Notes: generated from the sequence alone by a model not told the origin. A stretch of 9,474 nucleotides of DNA from Pseudomonadota bacterium (GCA_027622495.1 JAQBYL010000143.1:1-9474); one strand, 5' to 3'. Shown: positions 1-6,874, counted from the stretch's first letter. Numbers and translations are program-made.

Positions 1-156
1 GTGGAAGTGCATCGATACGCGACCGAAGTCGCACAGGTGAGAGAGACCGCGCCGGTCTATCAACTCGGATTAATCAGTCAATCAAGGCAGCTCGCTGACT
101 TTCCGCGGGAAGCCGAACGGGTTCAGTGTCGCGATATTGGCTTGGCGATCGGTTGA
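1..156 (+). CDS. Possible 3' end of an unrecognised gene (5' partial)
   Basis: Frame 1 is open from the first base to a TGA at 154-156, giving 51 residues that end in DIGLAIG. Frame 2 on the plus strand has an early stop, and frame 3 closes near base 96. The composition is ordinary for a soluble protein: charged residues mixed with hydrophobic ones, no membrane segment and no low complexity. I do not recognise a family or motif. The open stretch is short enough to arise by chance. It converges on the minus-strand gene that ends at 254, leaving about 97 bp between them. The first codon is GTG, but nothing shows it is a start because the upstream sequence is missing. Confidence 0.4.
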   Translation: MEVHRYATEVAQVRETAPVYQLGLISQSRQLADFPREAERVQCRDIGLAIG

Positions 157-253
157 CTGAAACCTGTTGCACAAGGCATGCGTCTGCGGGCATCGGGCCG
201 ACCAGCCTTACCGTCGACTTTGCTCAGTTGTTTCCAGGATAGGGCCCTAACAT

Positions 254-583
254 CTACAATTTCTGGATCGTGCCGATACGGCATTGCATGCCGTCTGCAG
301 TAATGTAGTCAAAGCCCGCCCAGATGGTGTCGTTGGTGGCACTGATGGCGACATGACGTGCATTCGGCAGACGCTGGCAATTGCTGTTCAGGGTCAGAAT
401 GTATTGCCGGTTGTCCTGGGTCGATATTTCCACGCGCTTCTGGTCGAGGGTTGAAAAAGCCAGGATCTGGCCTGCGTTGGGTATGCTGGTGACCGCCTCA
501 CCGGCGGGTTGATGCTCCTCTGGCGGCAACGCAAACGCGTAAAAAGGTAGAATGGTGAGGATGGCAGTGAGGCGTGCTTTCAT
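254..583 (-). CDS. Small exported DUF6491-like protein
   Basis: This 109-residue protein has a Sec-type signal peptide. Residues 2-4 carry Lys and Arg, a hydrophobic stretch follows, and cleavage is likely after AFA at residue 18. No cysteine sits at the cleavage site, so it is not a lipoprotein. The mature part is about 91 residues with only two cysteines, C69 and C101, which could form a periplasmic disulfide. The C-terminal pattern (Cys, then a GFD motif near residues 90-92, then CRI at 101-103) matches my memory of DUF6491, a family of unknown function common in gammaproteobacteria. The ATG start is supported by an AGGAGAG ribosome-binding site (591-597) 7 bases upstream. The gene is divergent from the M20 amidohydrolase. 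The signal peptide is certain in character; the family name is from memory and function is unknown. Confidence 0.8.
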   Translation of the reverse strand: MKARLTAILTILPFYAFALPPEEHQPAGEAVTSIPNAGQILAFSTLDQKRVEISTQDNRQYILTLNSNCQRLPNARHVAISATNDTIWAGFDYITADGMQCRIGTIQKL

Positions 584-774
584 GGTGATACTCTCCTGTC
601 TGACATTTTCTGTCGGGCATTTCCTGCGCTCTTCGAACGTGGCGGCGGCGCCTTAAAAAAGCGGCACCTGATCAAACTAGGGTGATCAACCTGAATGAAA
701 CCTGAACGTCTGCTCGATAAACAGGTCGAGGCGGTTTATCTTCGAGGATCACTTTGCGGGTTTGAAGGTTGGGC
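584..774. promoter_or_regulatory. Divergent intergenic region with two TGATCAA copies
   Basis: These 191 bp separate two divergent starts, so promoters for both genes should lie here. I cannot find a convincing -35/-10 pair for either. The clearest structure is TGATCAA at 669-675 repeated at 683-689, 14 bp apart, each containing the self-complementary hexamer TGATCA. This could be a regulator half-site pair, but it could also be chance. An AAAAAA run lies at about 655-660, next to a GC-rich stretch. Confidence 0.35.
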
Positions 775-2205
775 ATGAGAAAAGGCATTTTTACGGGCGC
801 TGTGGGTTTATCTGGCCTGATCATGTGCCTGGTTGCGTTCGCGGCCGCGCCAACCCCGGCAGATCTGGTAGACAGCAGGCGCGATGTTGCAATCAGCATG
901 GCAACCGACCTGTGGAACTACGCGGAACTTGGGTACCTTGAGAGCAACAGCAGCGAGCGGTTGCAGCAGGAGCTCAAACGCAGCGGCTTTAAAGTAACGC
1001 CCGGTGTGGCCGCCATTCCCACCGCCTTTGTTGCGACCTATGGCAGCGGTAAACCGGTGATCGGCATCATGGCGGAGTTTGATGCGTTGCCGGGGTTGTC
1101 GCAGGCCGCGCTACCGGAACGCTCACCAGTGAATGAAGGCGCGCCGGGCCATGCCTGCGGTCATCATCTGTTTGGTTCCGCATCTGTTTCTGCCGGCATT
1201 GCCGTTCGCGAATGGCTGAAAGCAAACAAAGTCAGCGGGACCATCCGGGTTTTCGGCACACCGGCCGAAGAGGGTGGCTCCGGCAAAGTCTATCTGACGC
1301 ATGCGGGGTTGTTCGATGATGTGGATGTGATGCTGCATTGGCACCCTTCTGATCGCAATGACGCATCGGCTGCGAGTTCGACATCCAACAAGTCCGGTCG
1401 ATTTCGCTTTCACGGCATTGCAGCTCATGCAGCCTCCGCACCCGAGCGCGGCAGGTCGGCGCTGGATGGGGTTGAGGCAATGAACTACATGGTCAACATG
1501 ATGCGTGAGCACGTGCCTTCAGACAGTCGCATGCACTATGTCATTACGGATGGTGGCGACGCACCGAACATCGTTCCCGAGTTTGCCGAGGTCTACTACT
1601 ACGTGCGTCACCCGGATGTAGAAATGGTGAAGCAACTGTTTGAGCGGGTTGTGGATGTGGCGCGTGCTGGTGCATTGGGCACCGGCGTCAAAATGGAATA
1701 TGAGGTAATGCACGGCAACTACCCCGTGTTGCCAAATGAAACACTTGCGCGCCGGGTAGACCAGCATCTTCGACTTCTGGGTGGATTCAGTTACAGCACA
1801 GAAGAAACTGCCTTTGCAGAAACACTGCGCAAGACGTTTCTCGGTGAGGGTCTGGCCCTCGGATCGCAACAGACCGTGCAGCCCTTCGTGTTGCGTCAGG
1901 GGATGGGTTCCACCGATGTGGGCGATGTCAGTTGGACAGTCCCCACCGTGGGTTTCGGTACAGCTACCTGGGTTCCGGGAACCCCTGCGCATAGCTGGCA
2001 GGCGGTGGCTGCTGGTGGCATGAGCATCGGCCACAAGGGAATGTTACTTGCAGCGCAGTTGCTGGCTGAAGTTGCAGCGGACCTGTATCAGGACCAGAGT
2101 CTGATCGATCAGGCCTGGCAGGAATTCGAACAGCGTCGCGGGCCGGATTTTGAATACGAAGCGCTGCTCGGCGATCGCGAACCACCGCTTGATTACCGCC
2201 TGTGA
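775..2205 (+). CDS. Exported M20-family amidohydrolase (AbgB-like)
   Basis: This is a zinc-type amidohydrolase/carboxypeptidase that cleaves amide bonds, in the group containing AbgB, the p-aminobenzoyl-glutamate hydrolase subunit. At 476 residues it matches AbgB's full length. Using the ATG at 775, the family landmarks are GHACGHH (125-131, metal-binding Cys and His), PAEEGG (163-168, catalytic and metal-binding Glu pair), LHWHP (187-191), the AHAASAPERGRSALDG stretch that opens the dimerisation domain, and GTPAHSW with the C-terminal metal His at 406. Unlike cytoplasmic AbgB it has a signal peptide (MRKG, then a hydrophobic run ending AFAAAP), so it probably works in the periplasm. I prefer the ATG at 775 over an in-frame TTG at 769 because GAAGG at 764-768 is 6 bases from the ATG but touches the TTG. 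It overlaps the dehydrogenase gene by 4 bp. Substrate unknown. Confidence 0.92.
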   Translation: MRKGIFTGAVGLSGLIMCLVAFAAAPTPADLVDSRRDVAISMATDLWNYAELGYLESNSSERLQQELKRSGFKVTPGVAAIPTAFVATYGSGKPVIGIMAEFDALPGLSQAALPERSPVNEGAPGHACGHHLFGSASVSAGIAVREWLKANKVSGTIRVFGTPAEEGGSGKVYLTHAGLFDDVDVMLHWHPSDRNDASAASSTSNKSGRFRFHGIAAHAASAPERGRSALDGVEAMNYMVNMMREHVPSDSRMHYVITDGGDAPNIVPEFAEVYYYVRHPDVEMVKQLFERVVDVARAGALGTGVKMEYEVMHGNYPVLPNETLARRVDQHLRLLGGFSYSTEETAFAETLRKTFLGEGLALGSQQTVQPFVLRQGMGSTDVGDVSWTVPTVGFGTATWVPGTPAHSWQAVAAGGMSIGHKGMLLAAQLLAEVAADLYQDQSLIDQAWQEFEQRRGPDFEYEALLGDREPPLDYRL

Positions 2206-3041
2206 ACATCGTTCTGCTGCACCCAGGACAGATGGGGGTCACCATCGGGCAGGCCCTTCTCCGCAGTGGCCACGAGGTCCGCTGGGTTGCGCAGGGCAGA
2301 AGTCAGCAGACCCGGCAACGTGCGCACAGGAGTGGTTTCACCGAGACCGCTGAGCTGATTGAGGCGTTCGATGGAGCGGATGCGGTTGTGTCAGTCTGCC
2401 CACCCTCCGAAGCGCAATCAGTCATGGATCAGGTCCTTGGCTGTGGATACCAGGGTCTTTATCTTGATGCCAATGCAGTTGCGCCGGAAACTGCACAGGC
2501 AATGGCTCGCAAGCTCGGAGATCGCTATATCGATGGCGGCATTATCGGCCCGCCTGCACAAACTGCCGGAAGCACTCGACTGTATCTGTCAGGATCTGGC
2601 GCCGATGCCGCCTTGAAATGGTTTGATGATGACATTCTCGGCGTTGTCACCATCGGATCTGATGCGTCGGCGGCGAGTTCACTGAAGATGTGTTATGCGG
2701 CCTATACCAAGGGCTCAAGCGCGCTCCTGCTGGCCGTGCGTGCGTTGGCTTGTTCGTTAAACGTTGAGGATGCGCTTCTTAACGAGTGGAGCCTTTCACA
2801 AGCCGGTCTTGAAACGCGCGCCAAGGCGACGGCCCGGGGGACCGCGGCGAAGGCCTGGCGGTTCAGCGGCGAAATGGCGGAAATCGCAACCACCTTTGCC
2901 GGTGCTGGTCTGCCCAACGGATTTCATCTGGCTGCGCGAGAAATTTACGACAGGATGGGACCTCTGAAAGACTCAGCGGATGCTGATCTGGAGTTGGTTA
3001 TGAACGCCATTTTACAGACGCCCGGTACAGCTGATTCTTAA
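2202..3041 (+). CDS. NAD(P)-dependent dehydrogenase, 6PGDH-like with DUF1932 domain
   Basis: This 279-residue protein belongs to the beta-hydroxyacid dehydrogenase superfamily, which oxidises or reduces hydroxy acids with NAD(P). The N-terminal Rossmann fold starts MNIVLLHPGQMG, with a shortened nucleotide-binding loop at residues 9-12. CPPSE follows at 66-70, DANAVAP at 89-95, and DGGIIGPP at 111-118, which matches the family's substrate-binding loop. The C-terminal helical part has SSLKMCYAAYTKG at about 159-171. K162 is the likely catalytic lysine, and the KMCYAAYTKG pattern is typical of DUF1932 proteins. The GTG start overlaps the amidohydrolase stop as GTGA, which implies translational coupling. 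Linkage to an exported amidohydrolase suggests a shared degradation route, but the amidohydrolase acts outside the cytoplasm and this enzyme inside. The substrate cannot be told from sequence. It ends 11 bp before the convergent dioxygenase gene. Confidence 0.88.
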   Translation: MNIVLLHPGQMGVTIGQALLRSGHEVRWVAQGRSQQTRQRAHRSGFTETAELIEAFDGADAVVSVCPPSEAQSVMDQVLGCGYQGLYLDANAVAPETAQAMARKLGDRYIDGGIIGPPAQTAGSTRLYLSGSGADAALKWFDDDILGVVTIGSDASAASSLKMCYAAYTKGSSALLLAVRALACSLNVEDALLNEWSLSQAGLETRAKATARGTAAKAWRFSGEMAEIATTFAGAGLPNGFHLAAREIYDRMGPLKDSADADLELVMNAILQTPGTADS

Positions 3042-3052
3042 CCGCCCACAGA

Positions 3053-3940
3053 TCACGCGAACGGATCAGTTCCGGTGCGCATGAACGGTGAGATTCGACC
3101 GGGATCGGGATTCTGACTGTCTTCGTACGGGTACAGCGCTTTGCCGATCAGGAGGGCCAGCTCCGGATACTTCAGAAGCAGCTGCGGGGAGGTCCCTTCA
3201 TAGTTGTGCTGCACGCGCATGTAGCTGCGCATGTAATTCTGCACCAGCGTGACGCGGATGCCCGGATTGGTCCGCGCAACGGACGCATGCCAGGTCGCAC
3301 CGTTCCAGATTGCGAGCGACCCTGCCTTTGCAATCAGCGGAACCGTTTTAAACGAGGTCTTCTCGAGATCTGATTCATGCGGCAGGGTGGCGCGGCCAAA
3401 ATGGTGGCTGCCTGGCACGAACACCGTGGGACCGTCATCTGCGCTGGTGTAATCAGTACAGATCCACGACGCGTTACACATGTGCGCGATGTGTCCTGCG
3501 CCCGGAGGAATACCATGGGAGTCGCTGTGCAGACCCAGACCCTGCGCACCCTGACTCTTGATGATCCAGGTCTGGCCGGAGAACACCGCGCTCTGCCCGA
3601 GCAGCCAGCGGACCAGCGTGACATTGACCGGATTGATTGCCGCCTCCACGAACACCTCATCTTCTTCGAGCAGATCCCAACTGTTTCTGAAAGTGTGTTT
3701 TGGCGGGGGCGTGGCAGTTCGATAGTCACCGATGGTGATGCCATTGCGTACTTCGCAGGCTCGGATGATCGCAGCGCGCAGACGGTCGATGAAGCCGTCG
3801 CTTGTCTGCATTTTTTCCGGGGGAACTACGGTCATGCCGTAAGCTTGCAATTCGACGATGTGTTCGAACAGATCGTACTTCCTGATCTCACCCATCAGGT
3901 TATCGACATCCGGATAGACCTGATAATCAGCCAGACTCAT
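3053..3940 (-). CDS. Phytanoyl-CoA dioxygenase (PhyH) family protein
   Basis: This 295-residue protein is an Fe(II)/2-oxoglutarate-dependent oxygenase, likely hydroxylating a small organic substrate. The metal triad is visible: LHSDSH gives H138 and D140, and TWHASVARTNPGIRVTL gives the distal H218. R229, 11 residues further, is the expected 2-oxoglutarate-binding arginine. The segment DDGPTVFVPGSHHFGR is a standard PhyH feature between the metal ligands. There is no signal peptide, so it is cytoplasmic. I chose the ATG at 3940 because AGGGG at 3949-3953 lies 8 bases upstream. The longer GTG start at 3949 would sit inside that ribosome-binding site. It lies 181 bp downstream of the carboxyltransferase on the same strand, so it may be co-transcribed or use its own promoter. 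The family covers many substrates, and phytanoyl-CoA itself is not implied. Confidence 0.9.
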   Translation of the reverse strand: MSLADYQVYPDVDNLMGEIRKYDLFEHIVELQAYGMTVVPPEKMQTSDGFIDRLRAAIIRACEVRNGITIGDYRTATPPPKHTFRNSWDLLEEDEVFVEAAINPVNVTLVRWLLGQSAVFSGQTWIIKSQGAQGLGLHSDSHGIPPGAGHIAHMCNASWICTDYTSADDGPTVFVPGSHHFGRATLPHESDLEKTSFKTVPLIAKAGSLAIWNGATWHASVARTNPGIRVTLVQNYMRSYMRVQHNYEGTSPQLLLKYPELALLIGKALYPYEDSQNPDPGRISPFMRTGTDPFA

Positions 3941-4121
3941 GATGTTCACCCCTGTTTGTGTCTTCGCTATCGAGCCAGCGGCTCTTCAGCTCGTCTGATC
4001 AGAGTACCTTAGACGAAAACTCCGGCCAAGGGTGAGGGTCTGTGGTAGCGCGCAGCACACGCGCCTCGCAAAGGCACAAAGGCAGGCAGACGGCAGGGAC
4101 TTTAACGGGTCTTGTGATCTG
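3941..4121 (-). promoter_or_regulatory. Leader and possible operator upstream of the PhyH gene
   Basis: These 181 bp lie between two minus-strand genes. They hold the AGGGG ribosome-binding site of the dioxygenase (3949-3953) and a perfect 10-bp palindrome, TCTGATCAGA, at 3994-4003. The palindrome is about 54 bp from the start codon, a position suited to an operator. A weak hairpin GAGCC-AGC-GGCTC lies at 3972-3984, and another with GCGCG arms at 4048-4064. Neither has a T-tract, so I see no convincing terminator for the carboxyltransferase. An 8-bp tandem repeat, CAAAGGCA twice, is at 4069-4084. No clear sigma-70 promoter was found. Confidence 0.35.
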
Positions 4122-5672
4122 TCACGGCCGATAGCTGAACCGGGCCGGTTCGAGAGATGTCGCGCGTCGTGCGAGCTTTGCCCATTTGCACAGCACGCTT
4201 CGGGTATCAGCCGGGTCGATGATTTCTTCGATCTCAAAATACTCAGCCGACCGGAACGGCGAGCGCAGACGATTCAACCGTTCCTTGATCCTGGCCAGGT
4301 GCTCATTGTAGTCGTCCACTTCAGCAAGTTCGGCTTTGTACGCAACTTCGATGCCCCCTTCGATGGGCAGCGATCCCCAGTCTCCAGAAGGCCAGGCAAC
4401 GCGGATGTGATGACTACCCGGTTTATGGTTTGCGCCGCCTGCAACACCGAAGGCTTTACGGATGATCACCGAACAGAAGGGCACAGGGCTTTGGCCCAGA
4501 GTCGCCAGCGCCTGCGATCCAAAACGGATAGTGGCCGCCTCTTCGGATTGTTTGCCGATCAGAAAACCGGGGCAGTCTTCCAGGTGAATGAGGGGCAGGT
4601 GAAAGGTTGAAGCGAGATCGATGTGGCGGATGAGTTTGCGGCTCGCATCTGCTGTCCATGCGCCACCATACACTTGAGGATTTTCTGCAAAGACCGCAAC
4701 TGGTATGCCGTTCAATCTGGCCAGACCGGTAATGATCGATCGACCCCACTTGCGACCGATTTCAAAAAAGCTGCGCTCATCGAACACACTCTCGAGCACG
4801 GTGCGCATTTTATAGATCTTGCGCGGATCGCGCGGCACCAGTGCAGTCAGACTCGGGTCGCGTCGGTTCGGATCATCGCTTGTCTGCGTGAGTGGTGGCA
4901 GCTCAAAGATGTTGCCTGGCAGATAGCTCAAGAATTGCCGGGCCATATCGAATGCCTGGGTTTCGCTGTCTGCTTCGTCGTCTATAGCACCGTTTCTGGT
5001 GTGGATTTTTGATGCGCCGAGTTCTTCTTTGCTCACATCGCCGAGGCTCGCCCAGTCCACCAACGCCGGACCGGCGATCATCATCTGGGCGCTGTTTTTG
5101 ACGATGACAGAATAGTGACTGGTCGCGACTCTGGCGGCACCGATGCCTGCAACGGAGCCCAGAGCAAGTGATACAGAAGGGGCTACCGACAGGTGTGATA
5201 CCACGGTTTCCCAGCCGCGCAATTCCGGTATGTAGGTGCGGCCTGCGGTTTCAATTGTTTTTACCGACCCACCGCCACCCATGCCATCCACCAGACGGAT
5301 GTGCGGCAGGCGCAACTCTAGAGCCAGCCCCTCTGATCGTTGTCGCTTACCGGCGATGGATGCGTCTGCCGAGCCACCCCTCACAGTGAAGTCATCACCG
5401 GAAAGAATGACCGGTCGACCGTCAATTTCTGCGGTCCCAAAAACGAAGTTGGAAGGTGTGAAGGTCTGCAGATTGCCGTCGTCGTCGTACTTTCCGACCC
5501 CGGCAAGCGTGCCGATTTCGTGGAAGGAGGCGTGATCGCCGATCGCAGCAATGCGCTCGCGAATGGTCAGCTTGTTAAACTCGTGTTGTCGCGCAACCTT
5601 TTCCGGACCACCCATAGCGAAGGCAAGCGTTTCACGGGCCTTGAGTTCCCGGAGTTCGTCATCCCAGCTCAT
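4122..5672 (-). CDS. Divergent acyl-CoA carboxylase carboxyltransferase subunit
   Basis: This 516-residue protein has the length and two-lobe crotonase-type architecture of propionyl/methylcrotonyl-CoA carboxylase beta subunits, which move a carboxyl group between biotin and an acyl-CoA. The N-lobe shows KLTIRERIAAIGD (34-46), NFVFGTAEIDGRPVILSGDD (75-94) and a glycine-rich loop DGMGGGGSVKTIE (129-141). The C-lobe shows ENPQVYGGAWTADASRK (330-346), LEDCPGFLIG (364-373), RKAFGVAGG (405-413) and VAWPSGDWGSLPIEGG (425-440). The usual SGGARIQ-type loop is replaced, so it is a divergent branch. The ATG at 5672 has a good GGGAAGGGAA site just upstream; an in-frame TTG at 5705 is less likely. No biotin carboxylase or biotin carrier gene is in the window, so a partner must be elsewhere or the reaction differs. 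The dioxygenase follows on the same strand. Confidence 0.85.
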   Translation of the reverse strand: MSWDDELRELKARETLAFAMGGPEKVARQHEFNKLTIRERIAAIGDHASFHEIGTLAGVGKYDDDGNLQTFTPSNFVFGTAEIDGRPVILSGDDFTVRGGSADASIAGKRQRSEGLALELRLPHIRLVDGMGGGGSVKTIETAGRTYIPELRGWETVVSHLSVAPSVSLALGSVAGIGAARVATSHYSVIVKNSAQMMIAGPALVDWASLGDVSKEELGASKIHTRNGAIDDEADSETQAFDMARQFLSYLPGNIFELPPLTQTSDDPNRRDPSLTALVPRDPRKIYKMRTVLESVFDERSFFEIGRKWGRSIITGLARLNGIPVAVFAENPQVYGGAWTADASRKLIRHIDLASTFHLPLIHLEDCPGFLIGKQSEEAATIRFGSQALATLGQSPVPFCSVIIRKAFGVAGGANHKPGSHHIRVAWPSGDWGSLPIEGGIEVAYKAELAEVDDYNEHLARIKERLNRLRSPFRSAEYFEIEEIIDPADTRSVLCKWAKLARRATSLEPARFSYRP

Positions 5673-5708
5673 GCGTTCCCTTCCCTTTCTTGTGATCGTC
5701 AACAAACA

Positions 5709-5730
5709 AACGGCGCCATCAGGCGCCGTT
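5709..5730 (-). terminator. Rho-independent terminator after the 98-residue protein gene
   Basis: AACGGCGCC and GGCGCCGTT form a perfect 9-bp stem around a 4-base loop. On the minus strand the stem is followed by TGTTTGTTG, a fair T-rich tail, so it fits termination of the gene that ends at 5760. It sits only 37 bp before the carboxyltransferase start. It should therefore insulate that gene from upstream transcription, or allow partial read-through if the carboxyltransferase has no promoter of its own. Confidence 0.7.
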
Positions 5731-5738
5731 GCAGATTA

Positions 5739-5754
5739 AGAACCAGATGGTTCT
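5739..5754. repeat. Inverted repeat AGAACCA-GA-TGGTTCT
   Basis: Two perfect 7-bp arms flank a 2-base spacer, directly beyond the stop codon of the 98-residue protein gene. As RNA it would fold to a 6-bp stem with a 4-base loop. It lies 8 bp from the stronger GC-rich hairpin and may protect the transcript end. As DNA it could instead be an operator for the carboxyltransferase. The sequence does not decide between these. Confidence 0.5.
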
Positions 5755-5759
5755 ATATA

Positions 5760-6056
5760 TCAGGCGCGGGTACCGGTGAAAGTGGCATTGCCGAATGCAC
5801 CGAGCTTGACGTTGCCATTGATGCTGTCGCCTTCGACTTTGGCACTGAATTCCAGTGTCATCGCCATGGGGGAGGTTATGGCTGCTTTCCAGGCCACGTT
5901 GTCGCCATCGATGGTGCCGTCGGTGAGTTGGATCTCGCCCTGTGGCCCGCTCATTTTGCCGGTCAGGGTTGCGCCCTCGGATTGCAGTTGCAAGGTGCCG
6001 TTCTGGGCGCCCATCGGGGTGTTCATTGTGGTGTTCCAGGTGCCGTCTGCAGACAT
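5760..6056 (-). CDS. Small Gly/Thr-rich probable beta-sheet protein, unknown function
   Basis: This 98-residue protein begins MSADGTWNTTMNTPMGAQ. Its polar/hydrophobic alternation, with turn-forming Gly, Asp and Asn every few residues (GKMSGPQGEIQLTDGTIDGD, then WKAAITSPMAMTLEFSAKV, then GNVKLGAFGNATFTGTRA), points to an all-beta fold, perhaps lipocalin-like or a small barrel. It has no signal peptide or membrane segment. I recall similar short proteins in many proteobacteria but know no function for them. I chose the ATG at 6056 because GGAG at 6063-6066 is 6 bases upstream. A GTG at 6095 would add 13 residues but has no comparable site. It is divergent from the nuclease-like gene and followed by a strong terminator, so it is probably a single-gene transcript. 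Confidence 0.8.
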   Translation of the reverse strand: MSADGTWNTTMNTPMGAQNGTLQLQSEGATLTGKMSGPQGEIQLTDGTIDGDNVAWKAAITSPMAMTLEFSAKVEGDSINGNVKLGAFGNATFTGTRA

Positions 6057-6164
6057 GTCGTGCTCCAAAATCAAGTGAGCGGCGGAGTATGGCACAGCCT
6101 TTCTAAGATCGTAAGCCGTGTGCGGGCTGGGTGTTTCAGGCTGTTTTTAGGTTACCCTGTAGAC
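6057..6164. promoter_or_regulatory. Divergent intergenic region
   Basis: These 108 bp separate the minus-strand 98-residue protein from the plus-strand nuclease-like gene. The GGAG ribosome-binding site for the minus gene is at 6063-6066. I cannot pick out a convincing promoter for either direction. The plus-strand gene has only a weak AGG before its GTG start. Confidence 0.3.
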
Positions 6165-6842
6165 GTGAATATCGGCACTCTGAACGAGTCACCCCTGCAC
6201 CAGTCACTCAAAGAACTGTATGGGGATGAACATGGCCAGCTTGAAGTGGCGGTTGAGGGATATATTGCCGACGTGGTTGGCAGCAACAACACACTCTACG
6301 AAATTCAAACCGCGGGGTTTGGCAGCTTGAAAAGGAAACTCGCCTCGCTGCTCACGAGTTATCGTGTTGTGCTGGTGCATCCCATCGCTGCCCAGAAATT
6401 CATCGTCAAACTCCCGGACGGAGAAGACCAGCAGGTGATCCGGCGTAAATCGCCGAAGAAAGGCTCCCTGAATGATGTCCTTGATCAGCTGGTCAGCATT
6501 CCTGGCTTTCTCAACCATCCCAACTTTGAGCTGGAAGTGGTGATGACGGTTGAAGAAGAGCTGCGCATCTATGACCCCGACGTGCGACGTCGCAATGGCT
6601 GGCGGGTAGCGCAGCGCTCCCTCACCGAAGTGCTGGGTCGCCGTCGGTTTCGTAACGCCCGAGATCTCTTCAGTCTGGTGCCAGAACCGTTGCCGGATGC
6701 ATTCACCACCGCTGACCTGGCGAGCGCCATGTCTGCCGGTAGAGATCTGGCGCAGAAGCTTGCTTACTGCCTGCGCGAAGCGGGAGAGATTCAGATTTGT
6801 GGGAAGACCGGGAATTCACTCATCTACGAGCGTTGTGGTTAG
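6165..6842 (+). CDS. Putative PD-(D/E)XK-like protein with C-terminal winged helix
   Basis: This 225-residue protein has two apparent parts. The N-terminal part (about 10-75) reads LHQSLKELYG, EVAVEGYIADVV, YEIQTAGFGSLKRKL and YRVVLVHPIA. E27, D36, E46 and Q48, with following lysines, resemble the E...D...ExQ/K active-site layout of restriction-endonuclease-like folds. A basic stretch IRRKSPKKG (92-100) follows. The C-terminal part (about 180-225; FTTADLA, then LAQKLAYCLREAGEI, then a GKTGNS turn) looks like a winged helix-turn-helix. I recall an uncharacterised family with this order, possibly listed as DUF8091. The GTG at 6165 is the best start: homology-like sequence begins there and no ATG is in frame nearby. 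The reading frame stays open about 800 bp upstream, but that part is antisense to other genes. It stands alone, with no methylase or defence partner. Nuclease activity is inferred. Confidence 0.75.
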   Translation: MNIGTLNESPLHQSLKELYGDEHGQLEVAVEGYIADVVGSNNTLYEIQTAGFGSLKRKLASLLTSYRVVLVHPIAAQKFIVKLPDGEDQQVIRRKSPKKGSLNDVLDQLVSIPGFLNHPNFELEVVMTVEEELRIYDPDVRRRNGWRVAQRSLTEVLGRRRFRNARDLFSLVPEPLPDAFTTADLASAMSAGRDLAQKLAYCLREAGEIQICGKTGNSLIYERCG

Positions 6843-6874
6843 CACACTGCGTATCTAACACGTCAGCCTCAGGT

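Noticed and set aside
240..249. Palindrome TAGGGCCCTA between convergent gene ends
   Set aside because: It is perfect but lacks a loop suited to a hairpin, lies away from any start, and is close to chance expectation.
1519..2034. A 171-codon minus-strand frame inside the amidohydrolase gene
   Set aside because: Antisense shadow of a well-supported M20 gene.
3377..4012. A 211-codon plus-strand frame opposite the dioxygenase gene
   Set aside because: It is the antisense shadow of a gene with clear catalytic motifs and has no credible composition or ribosome-binding site.
4048..4064. Hairpin with GCGCG arms after the carboxyltransferase stop
   Set aside because: The stem is only 5 bp with a 7-base loop and no T-tract, so it is not a convincing terminator.
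4069..4084. Tandem repeat of CAAAGGCA
   Set aside because: Only two copies of 8 bp, with no associated structure. Probably chance.
5340..6842. A 500-codon open plus-strand frame upstream of and including the nuclease-like protein
   Set aside because: Its first 275 codons run antisense to the carboxyltransferase start and the 98-residue protein, with cysteine-rich, non-family-like sequence. Only the part from GTG 6165 looks like a protein.
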